Shown here: positions 9,701 to 19,684 of the stretch, in pieces
Layout of the letters: each line of letters opens with the position of its first letter
Numbering within the stretch: the first letter of the stretch is position 1
Assembly: GCA_017617035.1 (NCBI GenBank)
Contig: JAFZWV010000028.1
Coordinates: 1-36,794 of the forward strand
Origin: Bacteroidales bacterium
Lineage (GTDB): Bacteria > Bacteroidota > Bacteroidia > Bacteroidales > UBA932
DNA length: 36,794 nucleotides
Reading direction: 5' to 3'
Made by a program: the position numbers and the translations under genes
The notes under the pieces: generated by a model
Seen by the model: only the letters and a program-made list of their open reading frames with translations
Databases searched by the model: none
Told to the model about the DNA's origin: nothing

Positions 9701-11155
9701 TTATTGGTGTAGGAAAACACCGAAAGACTCTCGTTTAGGCATAGCCGGTTGCTCCACAGCGACCGGCTTTGTCGTTGATTTCACGCCGGGAGTGGAGGGG
9801 TAGGAGTAGCCGGCGAGGGTGAGGGTCGCCTTGAGCATGGTCTCTTCGGGGTCGCCCAGCTGGTGTCCGTCGCGCGGGTTGTCGTGGATTTCGTGGTCCG
9901 GAATAAAACCGTTGGGCATGCATAGGGTCTCGCCATTGCGGTCGGCATAGCGGCCGATCATCACGTAGATTCCCCAGTTGGCGGCGTATTTCAGGCCATT
10001 CTGGTAGTCCTTTTTGGGCAATTCGTCTTTGTAGGTCTCAAACCAATTGGAGCCCTCGAAAACGATGCCCGTGCAGTATTTACCATAGCTTTGCTCACCG
10101 ATTATCTCGATGTCCACGAAAGGCTTGAGCCCACAGATTATGGCTTCCGAGGCCGAAGCGCTGCCTCCGGTCATAATCGCGTAAATCTTCGTAAGCCCCA
10201 GATTGACGTCCGATGTGTCGAAGGTGTTGGTGCCGACCTTGAATTTTGTGCGGAAATGTGTGACGGACTCCTCTTCGCCCCAGGACTGAGTCAAATACTT
10301 ATTGTAAACCTCGGTCATAAAGACATCTCCTGAAGCGACTACTGATGCCGGGGCGAACATCGATGCAAGGACCTCTTCAATAACAACGTATCCTCCGCTG
10401 TTGTAGCGCAAATCGAGGATGAGCTCGCTCACGTCGTAGGTTTTGAAGGTTTTACACAGAGAGATGAGTTCCTGGCAGGAATTCATTGCGAAAGAAGTGT
10501 AATGGAGATATCCTACCTTCTTTCCTCCACAGTTGAAGACTCTGGCTACGTTGACCGGGTTGCAATACATTTCGACGGCGTCCATCGAAATAGTTTGATT
10601 GTCGGAGAGGGTCAGCTCGCAGTGGGAACTGTACATCAACTTGCTCTTTACTATGTCTTCATAACCCTCGACGGGAATAGGGCTGCCGTCGACTTTTAAA
10701 ATGACATCGCCCCTCTTGAGACCGGCAGCGGCGGCGGGGGAGTCTGCATAGATGACAGTTACTACTGCCGCTACATACTCGCGCGCTTCACTTGTATAAT
10801 ATAAGGTAAACTCGTATCCGTAGGTGGTGCCGACTCCTTCTATAGAATTCACGAAAGAATCGTAGTCGTCTGTCACTCTGGTCCAACGGTCGATATCTTT
10901 TCCTTCGGAATCTTTATAGCGTATTTCTTTGATTTTTTCGACAGGATCGTCGTTAGTCATCCAGTTATCGAGCTTTTCGCGTATCTCGTCTACCCAGAGG
11001 TAATATACTGCCATTATATTGTAGGCGAACTGGTTTACGTACTTGCGTGTATACTGACTCTCCTCTTCAGGCTCGTCCACCCAGAAAGGCTTGATGCACG
11101 AAGAAAGCAGCGCTACTGCGCCCGCCAGAAGAAGGATTTTTACGCCGCGTTTCAT
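9701..11155 (-). CDS. S41 family peptidase lipoprotein with PDZ domain
   Basis: The protein has 484 aa from ATG 11155, chosen because it opens a lipoprotein signal peptide (KRGVKILLLAGAVALLSSC, Cys20); an upstream in-frame ATG would add 18 residues before it. A PDZ domain covers about residues 95-190 (SPAAAAGLKRGDVILKVDG). The C-terminal-processing-protease core follows, with VSELILDLRYNSGGYV, the nucleophile region GGSASASEAIICGLKP, and the general-base Lys in IIGEQSYGK. It is probably an outer-membrane-anchored serine protease of the Ser/Lys type. It is monocistronic and convergent with enolase. Confidence 0.92.
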   Translation of the reverse strand: MKRGVKILLLAGAVALLSSCIKPFWVDEPEEESQYTRKYVNQFAYNIMAVYYLWVDEIREKLDNWMTNDDPVEKIKEIRYKDSEGKDIDRWTRVTDDYDSFVNSIEGVGTTYGYEFTLYYTSEAREYVAAVVTVIYADSPAAAAGLKRGDVILKVDGSPIPVEGYEDIVKSKLMYSSHCELTLSDNQTISMDAVEMYCNPVNVARVFNCGGKKVGYLHYTSFAMNSCQELISLCKTFKTYDVSELILDLRYNSGGYVVIEEVLASMFAPASVVASGDVFMTEVYNKYLTQSWGEEESVTHFRTKFKVGTNTFDTSDVNLGLTKIYAIMTGGSASASEAIICGLKPFVDIEIIGEQSYGKYCTGIVFEGSNWFETYKDELPKKDYQNGLKYAANWGIYVMIGRYADRNGETLCMPNGFIPDHEIHDNPRDGHQLGDPEETMLKATLTLAGYSYPSTPGVKSTTKPVAVEQPAMPKRESFGVFLHQ

Positions 11156-11163
11156 TAGAGAGA

Positions 11164-11171
11164 CAAATATA
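11164..11171 (-). promoter_or_regulatory. -7 box of the S41 peptidase promoter
   Basis: Read on the minus strand this is TATATTTG, a perfect TAnnTTTG box, 8 nt before the chosen ATG. No TTTG is seen at the -33 distance. The position implies a leader of only a few nucleotides and supports the start at 11155. Confidence 0.55.
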
Positions 11172-11507
11172 ATAATAAATAGTGTAGACCGTGTTACCAG
11201 ATAGCTCAAAAAGGTTTTGAAATTTTTTTAAGAATTTTTTAAAGTTTTAAAGTGTAAGCTAGGGCTGGCAAAAAACTTACAAAATAAAAGCGAAAAAGCG
11301 CGAGAGAAGGAAATTTTTGGCTGAAAACCCGCCCTAAGTGCCGGATAGTCAGTATTGGCACCCCTTTTAGTATTTGTCTTTTAAGAATATTATTCCTAAC
11401 TTGCGGCCGATTCGCATCTTTTTGAACCCCCTATTTCCAGGGGTTTTTGATACGAATTCCGAATAGGAAATTGTTTATAGTGTATTATTTATTGTATAAC
11501 TAAATCA
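11172..11507 (+). promoter_or_regulatory. Gene-less upstream region of the susC operon with two hairpins
   Basis: No gene is seen in this AT-rich stretch. Hairpin A (11338-11361) has arms GTGCC/GGCAC with inner ATA/TAT pairing and is followed by CCCCTTTT. Hairpin B (11425-11445) has arms AACCCC/GGGGTT with a 9-nt loop and is followed by TTTTTGA, so it looks like a weak intrinsic terminator 62 nt before the susC ATG. No exact TAnnTTTG box is present on the plus strand; the nearest is TAGTATTTG (11369-11376 region), with one extra base. The layout would suit a regulated leader, but nothing here proves it. Confidence 0.45.
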
Positions 11508-14500
11508 ATGCTTATGAAAAAAATTAAGCTTCTATTCACCGCTCTGATGCTTCTGGTGTCGGCTATAGCCTTCGGTCAGAACATCACAGTCGTGGGTGTC
11601 GTGCGTGACGCCGCCGGAGCTCCCCTCCCGGGTGCCGGAGTTGTCATTCAGGGAACCACAATCGGTGTAGCGACTGGCAACGATGGTGAGTATTCCATCT
11701 CCGTTCCGGCCAATGCGACCCTGGTTTTCCAGCTTTATGGTTTCAAAGACACCGTTATCCCCGTCAACGGACAGAAACGTATCGACGCAGTGCTCGAGGA
11801 CGACTCCGAGCAGCTTGAGAGTTCTGTTATCGTAGGTTACGGTTCAGCCCGTAAGGTCGGTAACATCGTTGGCGCAATCTCCACCGTCAAGTCGGACGTG
11901 GTCAAGAACGCTCCCTCAGCTTCCGCCCTCGACCTTCTCCAGGGCCAGGTAGCAGGTATGCAGGTTCTCTCCACCGGTGGTGTTGCTGGTGATAACAACA
12001 TCTCCATGAAGATCCACGGCGTGGGCTCGCTCTCTTCATCTTCAGCGCCTCTGTTCATCGTCGATGGTATTCAGTCTTCGAGTGGCGCCGTGATGGCAAT
12101 GAACCCGAACGACATTCTTTCCGTGACCGTTCTTAAGGACGCTTCCTCCACCTCCATATATGGTGCACAGGGCGCAAACGGTGTTGTTTTCGTTACTACT
12201 AAATCAGGTCAGTATGACAAGGACGCAGTTGTGACCATTACATCCCAGTACGGTATCTCGACCCTCGCGAACATGCAGTTCTACGAGAACATGATGAGCG
12301 CGGCTGAGTTGAAGAACTTCTGGATGCGTTCAGGCCTCCTTACCGCAGACCAGATTTACAACACCTACACCAGCAAGGGTTGGACCTACGATACGAAGTG
12401 GCACAACTACTTCCAGAGGTTCAACAACCCTCAGTATCAGAACGACGTCACCATCGAGGGCGGTAGCAAGAAGATAGCTTACCTTTTGGGCGCTTCTCAG
12501 TTCCACCAGGATGGTAATACCGTAGGTAACTTCTACGACAGGTACACCGTCCGTTCAAACATCCAGGCCCGCCCGAAAGAGTGGCTCAAGGTTGGTTTGA
12601 ACCTCAACGGCGCACTCACCAGTTCCATGCAGAACGATAACTGGGGCGACTCGACAGGCCAGGATTCCAACTACCTCTCCGGTGGTCTTTCCTTCCTGAA
12701 CAACCCTCTCTATCCGGCTGTTGATCCCGCTACCGGAAAGACCTATGAGATTACTTTCCCTAACGGACTCTACAATCCTTATTACTATTTCGAGAAATTC
12801 CACGAGCAGTACAATACTTATCGTATTACCGCATCGTCGTTCGTTGAGATCGACATCCTGAAGAACCTCAAGTTCAACAGCCGTCTCGGTACCGACGCGG
12901 TCCTGCAGATCATGGATCGCTGGGGCAAGCCTTCAGGAGACATGTACAACGGAAACGGTATGGTCCAGAAGAGGTCGTCGACCACTGCAAAGACCACCAT
13001 CACCAACACTCTCGAGTGGAGCTTCAACCTCGGAGAGAAGAACGAATTCGTTCTGCTTGCCGGACAGGAAGGAATCGACTACGATTACCAGACCTTCACC
13101 GCTTACGGACGTGGTATGACAGACGACCGCTACCTCTCTCTTAACAACGCCACTCAGGATACTAAGAGCGTAGGTCAGAGCCGTTCACAGTACAGGTTCC
13201 TCTCCTTCTTCGGACACGCCGATTATAACTTCGACCAGAGGTTCTTCCTCGACCTGACCGTCCGTAACGACGCCAGCTCCCGTTTCGGTGAGGATCATCG
13301 CAACGGTCTGTTCTGGGCAGTAGGTGGAATGTGGAAGATGGGCCAGGAGAGCTTCATCAACAATATAGATTTCATCAACGATCTGAATCTCCGTGCAAGC
13401 TATGGTACCCAGGGTAACGCTAACATCCCCAACTACCAGCACCTCGGTATTATCAGCGCCCTCTCAACCCAGTACAATTCGGGTTCAGGTATCGTCCTTT
13501 CCCAGCCTAGCAACGAAGACCTCATGTGGGAGTCCCAGTCGTTGCTTACTGTAGGTTTCGACGCCCGCGTCCTCGATGCTATCGATGTTGAGTTCGCATG
13601 GTACGATCGTCGCACCACCGACATGCTCCTCGATGTCCCTCAGTCCTATACGACTGGTTTCAACGAGTTGACTTGCAACACCGGTGAGCTTTCGAACTCG
13701 GGTATCGACCTCACCCTCGGATTCGACATCCTCAAGGGCCGTGACTACTACTTCAACGCCCACGCTACGTTCGGCTACAACATGGAAAAGGTCACCAAAC
13801 TCTTCAACGGACTCAACCGTTGGGAAATCGCCAACACGGGTGTCGCATGGGTTGTCGGAAGCCCGGTTATGTTCTACTATCCTATCTATGCCGGTGTTGA
13901 TCCTGCAGACGGTAAGCCGATGTGGTATCTCCCCGCACAGGGCGATCCTATCATCGACCCTGAGACCGGACTCCAGAAGCTCGACGACGAAGGAAATCCT
14001 ATGTACGGCATCAACAAAGATGTCTGCACGATGGATCCCACCCGTACGACAAAGACCTTCGACGAGGCTGCTCTTACCCAGAACACCGGTATCAAGAGGC
14101 ACGAACCCATCAACGGTGGTTTCGGTTTCAACGCCGGCTGGAAGGGCCTGTTCGCAAGAGTTGACTTTGCCTACGTTCTTGGCAAGTACCTCATCAACAA
14201 CGACGCCTTCTTCTATGCCAACCCGAATACCTTCCCTGGTATGAACCAGCACAAAATGGTAAGTGACTTCTGGACTCCGTACAATACTAACGCGAAGTTC
14301 CCTGATTGGTCTTCAGGTGCTGAAATGCAGTTCGATACCCATATCCTCGAGAATGCATCGTTCCTCCGTCTGAAGAGCCTCGTGCTTGGCTACACACTTC
14401 CTGAAAACTGGATGAAGAGTACCGGTCTCTTCAAGAGCGTCACCTTCACCCTCACAGGACGTAACCTCCTCACTCTCACTAAGTACACTGGTATGGACCC

Positions 14501-14579
14501 CGAGGTTGACAGCAACCTTGCAATCGGTATCCCTGGTAATACTCTCCAGGTCCTTGGCGGTGTTGAGATCAAGTTCTAA
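11508..14579 (+). CDS. SusC/RagA-family TonB-linked outer membrane transporter
   Basis: The protein has 1023 aa, the usual SusC length. The signal peptide ends near AIAFGQ; ATG 11514 is an equally good start. A carboxypeptidase-regulatory-like domain (about residues 27-100: VVGVVRDAAGAPLPGAGVVIQG) is followed by the plug (about 105-225: IVGYGSARKVGNIVGAIS, FIVDGIQSSSGAV, LKDASSTSIYGAQGANGVVFVTTKSG). The 22-strand barrel then runs to a terminal aromatic residue (GGVEIKF), as expected for BAM-dependent assembly. It should import large oligomers across the outer membrane with the SusD-like lid encoded 18 nt downstream. The operon also carries a secreted protease and no glycosidase, which suggests peptide rather than glycan uptake, as for RagAB. 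The substrate is inference. Confidence 0.96.
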   Translation: MLMKKIKLLFTALMLLVSAIAFGQNITVVGVVRDAAGAPLPGAGVVIQGTTIGVATGNDGEYSISVPANATLVFQLYGFKDTVIPVNGQKRIDAVLEDDSEQLESSVIVGYGSARKVGNIVGAISTVKSDVVKNAPSASALDLLQGQVAGMQVLSTGGVAGDNNISMKIHGVGSLSSSSAPLFIVDGIQSSSGAVMAMNPNDILSVTVLKDASSTSIYGAQGANGVVFVTTKSGQYDKDAVVTITSQYGISTLANMQFYENMMSAAELKNFWMRSGLLTADQIYNTYTSKGWTYDTKWHNYFQRFNNPQYQNDVTIEGGSKKIAYLLGASQFHQDGNTVGNFYDRYTVRSNIQARPKEWLKVGLNLNGALTSSMQNDNWGDSTGQDSNYLSGGLSFLNNPLYPAVDPATGKTYEITFPNGLYNPYYYFEKFHEQYNTYRITASSFVEIDILKNLKFNSRLGTDAVLQIMDRWGKPSGDMYNGNGMVQKRSSTTAKTTITNTLEWSFNLGEKNEFVLLAGQEGIDYDYQTFTAYGRGMTDDRYLSLNNATQDTKSVGQSRSQYRFLSFFGHADYNFDQRFFLDLTVRNDASSRFGEDHRNGLFWAVGGMWKMGQESFINNIDFINDLNLRASYGTQGNANIPNYQHLGIISALSTQYNSGSGIVLSQPSNEDLMWESQSLLTVGFDARVLDAIDVEFAWYDRRTTDMLLDVPQSYTTGFNELTCNTGELSNSGIDLTLGFDILKGRDYYFNAHATFGYNMEKVTKLFNGLNRWEIANTGVAWVVGSPVMFYYPIYAGVDPADGKPMWYLPAQGDPIIDPETGLQKLDDEGNPMYGINKDVCTMDPTRTTKTFDEAALTQNTGIKRHEPINGGFGFNAGWKGLFARVDFAYVLGKYLINNDAFFYANPNTFPGMNQHKMVSDFWTPYNTNAKFPDWSSGAEMQFDTHILENASFLRLKSLVLGYTLPENWMKSTGLFKSVTFTLTGRNLLTLTKYTGMDPEVDSNLAIGIPGNTLQVLGGVEIKF

Positions 14580-14597
14580 TTATAGGAGATTATCGAT

Positions 14598-16127
14598 ATG
14601 AAAAATATATTTGGAAAAATTCTCACAGTCGCAGTCGCCGCTTTTGCAGTCGTTTCCTGCGATCTCAACCTCTTCCCTGAGGCAAGCGTCGTCTATCGTA
14701 AGGGCGATGTGATCCTTGCATCCCAGGACGATATCGATGCCAGCCACAACACAGTTTATGTGTACTTCAGGGCCGGCGTCGGAGGTTTCTACAATACCCT
14801 TGAAGAGCTCATGTTCGACGGTTTCAACGCAACCCTCGACTATGGTAACAATTATGGCCCTATCCATCGCACCGATGATACCTTCACCGCCAGCGACCAG
14901 GATATCGAGAGCTATTGGTCAAGGTTCTATCTCTCGATGAAGAACTACAACATCATCATCGAAGCTACCGATAACGTCAGCGACGAACTTAAGGAAAACG
15001 CTCGCTTCCTCAAGGCCGAGGCTCTTCTTGCCCGCGCTTACTCTTATCAGCAGCTCGCAAGGCACTTTGGAAAGGATTATGATCCCGCTACTGCCGAGAC
15101 TGACCTTTGCGTTCCGCTCGTAACCGTTTACGACCAGCTCGCTGCACCTAAGAGGGCTACCGTCAAGGAGGTTTACGACCAGATCAAGGCCGACCTCGAT
15201 ACCGTTTCCGTCATCTTTGCCGAGCAGGGCGAGGATTGGTCGGAGGTCAACGCAAAGTACTTCACTCCCGATGTGCTCCGCGCAATGTATGCACGCTACT
15301 ATCTGGATGTCCACGAGTATGCAGCAGCAGCTGATTCAGCTCTCGCAGTCATCAACTCCGGCAAGTACACCCTCAGCGCAGACGCTGCCGCTCTCAAGGC
15401 AGTCTATGAGGCTGACAACGGAACCGAGGCTATCCTCCAGCTTTTTGCAAGCCAGGACGAAGCTCCCAATAGCTACACCGCTTATGCAAACTATGGCAAG
15501 GACAACCGTTCTACCACCGGCTACGCATACAGCAGCTACTTCATCCCCAGCAAAGCCCTCATGGATCTCTACGACAACAACGACTATCGTAAGATCAACT
15601 GGTTCAAGCAGACAACTGACGATCCGCTTATCATCCAGGGCAACCCTATCAACAACGTGTACCTCTTCAGCAAGTTCTTCGGTAACCCGAACCTCAATGC
15701 AGACGGTCTCCAGCATGGTAGGACAGCTCCGAAACCTTTCATGATCTCCGAAATGTACCTTATCGCCGCTGAGGCTTACGCACAGGACAGCAATGCTACC
15801 AAGGCAAAGCAGTATCTGAACCAGCTTCAGAACAAGCGTAAGGCTACCCTTACTTCCGGTTCTCTTGACAACATTCAGAAAGAATGGCTCAAAGAGACTG
15901 TCGGTGACGGTCTCCACATGAGCAACCTCAAGAGATGGGGTGTCGGCTTCGACGGCCGCGCCGCTCAGACCAATGCCGCCGGTATCGTGATGAGCACCCC
16001 TGCCTCCAGCTATGAAGGCAAGACTATGGCTGCAGACGCAGCAGCTCTCTGCTGGCCTATTCCTTCTTACGAGATTCAGATTACTCCGAGCCTCGTTCAG
16101 AATCCTGGTTATGGTGTAAACAATTAA
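14598..16127 (+). CDS. SusD/RagB-family substrate-binding lipoprotein
   Basis: The protein has 509 aa with a lipobox VVSC (Cys21) followed by DLNLFPE, as in SusD proteins. It has the helical TPR-like core (ENARFLKAEALLARAYSYQQLARHFG, about residues 132-157) and the late conserved segments PKPFMISEMYLIAAEAYAQ and EWLKETVGDGLHMSNLKRWG (about 375-450). It forms the surface lid of the SusC transporter and binds the ligand. It sits 18 nt behind susC and 12 nt ahead of the next lipoprotein gene, so it is surely in the same operon. Confidence 0.96.
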   Translation: MKNIFGKILTVAVAAFAVVSCDLNLFPEASVVYRKGDVILASQDDIDASHNTVYVYFRAGVGGFYNTLEELMFDGFNATLDYGNNYGPIHRTDDTFTASDQDIESYWSRFYLSMKNYNIIIEATDNVSDELKENARFLKAEALLARAYSYQQLARHFGKDYDPATAETDLCVPLVTVYDQLAAPKRATVKEVYDQIKADLDTVSVIFAEQGEDWSEVNAKYFTPDVLRAMYARYYLDVHEYAAAADSALAVINSGKYTLSADAAALKAVYEADNGTEAILQLFASQDEAPNSYTAYANYGKDNRSTTGYAYSSYFIPSKALMDLYDNNDYRKINWFKQTTDDPLIIQGNPINNVYLFSKFFGNPNLNADGLQHGRTAPKPFMISEMYLIAAEAYAQDSNATKAKQYLNQLQNKRKATLTSGSLDNIQKEWLKETVGDGLHMSNLKRWGVGFDGRAAQTNAAGIVMSTPASSYEGKTMAADAAALCWPIPSYEIQITPSLVQNPGYGVNN

Positions 16128-16139
16128 CATCGACTAGCA

Positions 16140-17051
16140 ATGAAAAAGATTATAAGAGTATTATCCGTATTTGCCCTTGCCGCAGCTCTCACTGCTTGCG
16201 GTAGCGCAGAGGCTGAATTCGTGTCGGCATCGTTCGTGGGATTCAGCGGAACCAAATACACCGTTAAGGAGAACGCAGCTCAGGTCAAGATTCCTGTCAA
16301 CCTTATCTCTGACAAGACTATCGAGACCACGGTTACTTACTCGATTACCGGTGGCAACGCAATCGTAGGCAAGCACTACACCCTGCCCGATGCATCCGGC
16401 GTTCTTCGCATCAGCAACGACCCCGCCAAGTGCGACAGCATCGTGATTTGCCCCATCGACTCTACGGGTATCCTTACCAAGAACAAGACCATCGAAATCA
16501 CCCTTGGTGAAGTTACAGGCAGTGACATCTACCTGAGCAACACAACCAAGTGCCAGGTCGTCATCATCGACGTCGACGGAGGTATCAACCTCCTCGTCGG
16601 CAACTGGACCGGTTCGGATCTCGCATCTTCGAAGAACCCCGCTCAGATGGAGTTCACCATCGATACCTGCGATCCTACGGAAGATTTCCCTGAGGCCAAC
16701 ATCGTCATCCCTGCTGGAATGAACATCACTGACCCTATCGGGAACAAGTGGGGCAGCCAGGTAGATGTTTACGGTAAGTTCGACGACGACACTTCCGAGC
16801 TTCTCCTCTTCCCCGGACAGGTATTCGATGCCGGTAACTTCGGCGACGAGATCGGTGTTCTCTACGTCTCCATGGACGTTGAATCCACCATGAGGGGAAC
16901 GGCTGAAGAGCCCGTTGTCTTCTCGGTCAACGAAGGAGTTCTTACCATCAAGCAGGACTTCTACTTTGCTCTCTGGAGTGAAGAGATGGAGTGGTCCGGT
17001 TACACTTGCGGCAGCATCAAAGCCAATGGTGAAATAAGGAAGAATGACTAA
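16140..17051 (+). CDS. Lipoprotein with Calx-beta-like N-terminal domain
   Basis: The protein has 303 aa with a lipobox LTAC (Cys20). Residues about 25-140 form a beta-sandwich of Calx-beta / BT_3987-like type (YTVKENAAQVKIPVNLISDK, then VGKHYTLPDASGVLRIS, and NKTIEITLGEVTGSDIYLSNTTKCQVVIID). The C-terminal half (GGINLLVGNWTGSDLASS onward) looks like a second beta domain of unknown type. Third genes behind susCD often encode surface lipoproteins that bind the substrate; that role is inferred from position. It overlaps the subtilase start by 8 nt, which suggests translational coupling and matched production with the protease. Confidence 0.85.
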   Translation: MKKIIRVLSVFALAAALTACGSAEAEFVSASFVGFSGTKYTVKENAAQVKIPVNLISDKTIETTVTYSITGGNAIVGKHYTLPDASGVLRISNDPAKCDSIVICPIDSTGILTKNKTIEITLGEVTGSDIYLSNTTKCQVVIIDVDGGINLLVGNWTGSDLASSKNPAQMEFTIDTCDPTEDFPEANIVIPAGMNITDPIGNKWGSQVDVYGKFDDDTSELLLFPGQVFDAGNFGDEIGVLYVSMDVESTMRGTAEEPVVFSVNEGVLTIKQDFYFALWSEEMEWSGYTCGSIKANGEIRKND

Positions 17052-19653
17052 ACGTCTGTTAATATTGGTGGCAGCTGCCTGTGCTCTTCTTTCCTGTGTG
17101 AAGGAAGAGCGGCAGGTCGCTACACTGTCGAAAGAGGATAAGGAAGTGCGCGAGCCGCGCAGCGTCTTTGTCCCCGGACAGGTTATTGTCCAGTTCGACG
17201 AAGCCACCACCGAAGCTCTTGAGGGCAAACTCACTAAGGGCGCTCTGGACAACACCGGAAACGAATCCCTCGACAGAGTCCTCAGACTTCTCGGCGCGAC
17301 CAGCGTCAAACGCCTTTACCCGGATGCGGGTGAGTGGGAGGAGAGACACCGCGAGGCGGGTCTCCACACATGGTACATAGTCAACTACGACGAAGAAAAG
17401 GCCGTTGAAACAAAAGCGGGAGCAAGCCTTCTCTCGACGGTAGACGGTATAGTCTATACCGAGCCGATGCGAGTCAAGAAGAGCATGGCCGCTCCTTTTA
17501 ACGATCCTTATTTCTCCCGTCAGTGGCACTACTACAACGACGGTTCCAAGAGTACATGGGTTTCCGGCGCCGACATCAATGTCGTCCCCGTCTGGACCAA
17601 GTATACCGCAGGCTCGTCGGAGGTTATAGTAAGCGTCGTCGACGGTGGCATAGATCTCACTCATGAAGACCTCGCCCCAGTAACTCTGCCCGGCGGAGCC
17701 AACGGAAGCCGTAATTTCATCAAGAATACTTATGAGATTACTGCCCATAGCCACGGTACACACGTGGCCGGAACTATAGGCGCAATAAACAACAACGGAA
17801 AGGGTGTCTGCGGTATCGCAGGCGGTTCCGACGGCAACGGTGGCGTCAAACTTATCAGTTGCCAGGTATTCGACAACAGCGCGCAGTATGGCTCAGGCTT
17901 CTATGAGGCAATGGTTTGGGGCGCCGACCACGGCGCAGTCATCTCCCAGAACAGTTGGGGCGATGATTACGAGACTCTCAGTCAGGCCCAGGCCGGCAGC
18001 GTAGGCGCAATGAAAGGCGCAATCGACTACTTTATCAAGTACGCCGGTACCGACAAGAAAGGCAACCAGACCGGCCCTATGAAGGGTGGTGTGGTTATCT
18101 TCGCCGCGGGTAACGACGGCTGGCCCATAGGCTGGCCGGCAGCATACGACGAGCCCAGGTGTGTGGCGGTGGGTTCATTCTCATCGATGAACACACGCGC
18201 TTACTACTCCAACTATGGAGACTGGGTAGACATCGCAGCCCCCGGCGGGGATGCCAAGATCGGCCCGCAGGTCGTAAGTACCGTCCCCGGCGGCTACGGC
18301 GAGATGCAGGGAACATCGATGGCTTGCCCACACGTCTCAGGCGTGGCAGCCCTCATTATATCGTACTATGGCGGTCCCGGATTCACCAACGACATGCTTG
18401 TCGAAAGGCTTCTGGGCGGCGCCAACTACGACGCGCTCCCGACTTCTTACCAAATAGGCCCCAGGGTAGACGCCTACGGTTCATTCCGCTATGGTAGTTC
18501 CGAACCCCCGGCAAAAGTCACAAGCTATACTGCAGAGGGAACAGGCGGCAACATCAACTTCGAGTGGACGGTTGGATCGGATCCCGACGACGAAAAGGCG
18601 TTCGGGTACGTACTCTTCGTGAGTCCCAATCTCAGCGACTTCACTTCGCTGAAACCGGGAACTCCTCCTTCCACTATGAAGAGGGTTGCAGTTGAGGTCG
18701 GTGATCTCAAAGTCGGCGATGTTATCAAGGGTAATGTCGGCGGTCTTGAGTTCAGTACCCAATACTATTGCGCAATAGCCGCCTACGACTACGGAAAGGC
18801 CTACTCGGAGGTTTCGCAGGTTAAGTCTGTGAAGACCACCGAAAATCAAGCCCCGAAGATTGAGACCTCTTATACCGGAAACTGGAAGATTAGGGCCAAC
18901 CAGATTGCCGAGATTCCCATCGACATCTATGATCCTGATCACCACCAGTTCTCAGTTACCTTCAATTCCGATTGCGAACACGCCACCATGGTTAAGAATC
19001 CCAACGGAACCTACACCCTGAAGATTGACGGTACCGCGACCGATGAAGGTAAGTATAAGGCTACTTTTGTGGCAAAGGACAGTTATGGTAAGGTGGGATC
19101 GAAGACATTTAATTTCGAGGTCCTGCCCAACCATGCCCCCGTTGTTAAGAAGAATCTTGAGGATCTGCTGCTCGAGCAGATAGGTAAGACGGTCGTTATT
19201 GACATCAACGATTATCTCTATGATGAAGACGGAGATGACATTACCTTTGTGGTCGAGCACACCAACTCGAAGATTCTCCACGTTAATCCGGTGGGTAATA
19301 TCCTGAATATGACCTCTCTTAGCTATGGCCTCGACGAGATTATAATCCACGCTTACGATATAAAGAAAGCGGAAGGTGTATTCTCCTTCAAGGTTAGCGT
19401 CCGCAACCCCGACTCGGAAGCAGACATCTATCCCACACAGGTGACAGACGTCCTGAAGGTCGCAGGCGGAAACGAGGCTGAGACTATAATTAGGATTTAC
19501 TCCTCTACCGGTCAGCTGGTTTATGAGGCTACCACCACCTCAAGCGCATTCAACCCTGCTGTGGTAGATATGTCGGGTCTCGCACCCGGAATCTACCGCG
19601 TAGTGGTTATAATCGGTGGAAAACAGACAGAAAGAACGATAGTTAAGTTATAA
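17044..19653 (+). CDS. Subtilisin-like serine protease (S8) with T9SS sorting domain
   Basis: The protein has 869 aa. A propeptide-like region (about 38-155: FVPGQVIVQFDEATTEALEG) comes before a complete S8 domain with Asp200 (VSVVDGGIDLTHED), His237 (AHSHGTHVAGTIGA), oxyanion Asn357 (FAAGNDGW) and Ser425 (GTSMACPHVSG). A fibronectin-III-like domain (about 490-600) and two Ig/cadherin-like domains follow (about 605-790: DIYDPDHHQFSVTF; ININDYLYDEDGDDITF-like). The last 80 residues are a type A T9SS sorting domain (RIYSSTGQLVYEA ... MSGLAPGIYRVVV, ending IVKL). The N-terminus also carries a lipobox-like ALLSC (Cys18), which is odd for T9SS cargo. It is the degradative enzyme of the susCD operon. 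Confidence 0.93.
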   Translation: MTKRLLILVAAACALLSCVKEERQVATLSKEDKEVREPRSVFVPGQVIVQFDEATTEALEGKLTKGALDNTGNESLDRVLRLLGATSVKRLYPDAGEWEERHREAGLHTWYIVNYDEEKAVETKAGASLLSTVDGIVYTEPMRVKKSMAAPFNDPYFSRQWHYYNDGSKSTWVSGADINVVPVWTKYTAGSSEVIVSVVDGGIDLTHEDLAPVTLPGGANGSRNFIKNTYEITAHSHGTHVAGTIGAINNNGKGVCGIAGGSDGNGGVKLISCQVFDNSAQYGSGFYEAMVWGADHGAVISQNSWGDDYETLSQAQAGSVGAMKGAIDYFIKYAGTDKKGNQTGPMKGGVVIFAAGNDGWPIGWPAAYDEPRCVAVGSFSSMNTRAYYSNYGDWVDIAAPGGDAKIGPQVVSTVPGGYGEMQGTSMACPHVSGVAALIISYYGGPGFTNDMLVERLLGGANYDALPTSYQIGPRVDAYGSFRYGSSEPPAKVTSYTAEGTGGNINFEWTVGSDPDDEKAFGYVLFVSPNLSDFTSLKPGTPPSTMKRVAVEVGDLKVGDVIKGNVGGLEFSTQYYCAIAAYDYGKAYSEVSQVKSVKTTENQAPKIETSYTGNWKIRANQIAEIPIDIYDPDHHQFSVTFNSDCEHATMVKNPNGTYTLKIDGTATDEGKYKATFVAKDSYGKVGSKTFNFEVLPNHAPVVKKNLEDLLLEQIGKTVVIDINDYLYDEDGDDITFVVEHTNSKILHVNPVGNILNMTSLSYGLDEIIIHAYDIKKAEGVFSFKVSVRNPDSEADIYPTQVTDVLKVAGGNEAETIIRIYSSTGQLVYEATTTSSAFNPAVVDMSGLAPGIYRVVVIIGGKQTERTIVKL

Positions 19654-19684
19654 TTAACCATATCAATCATTTAATTCAACTATT

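Noticed and set aside
13485-14252. 255-codon minus-strand reading frame
   Set aside because: It is antisense to the clear SusC coding sequence and has no recognisable protein features.
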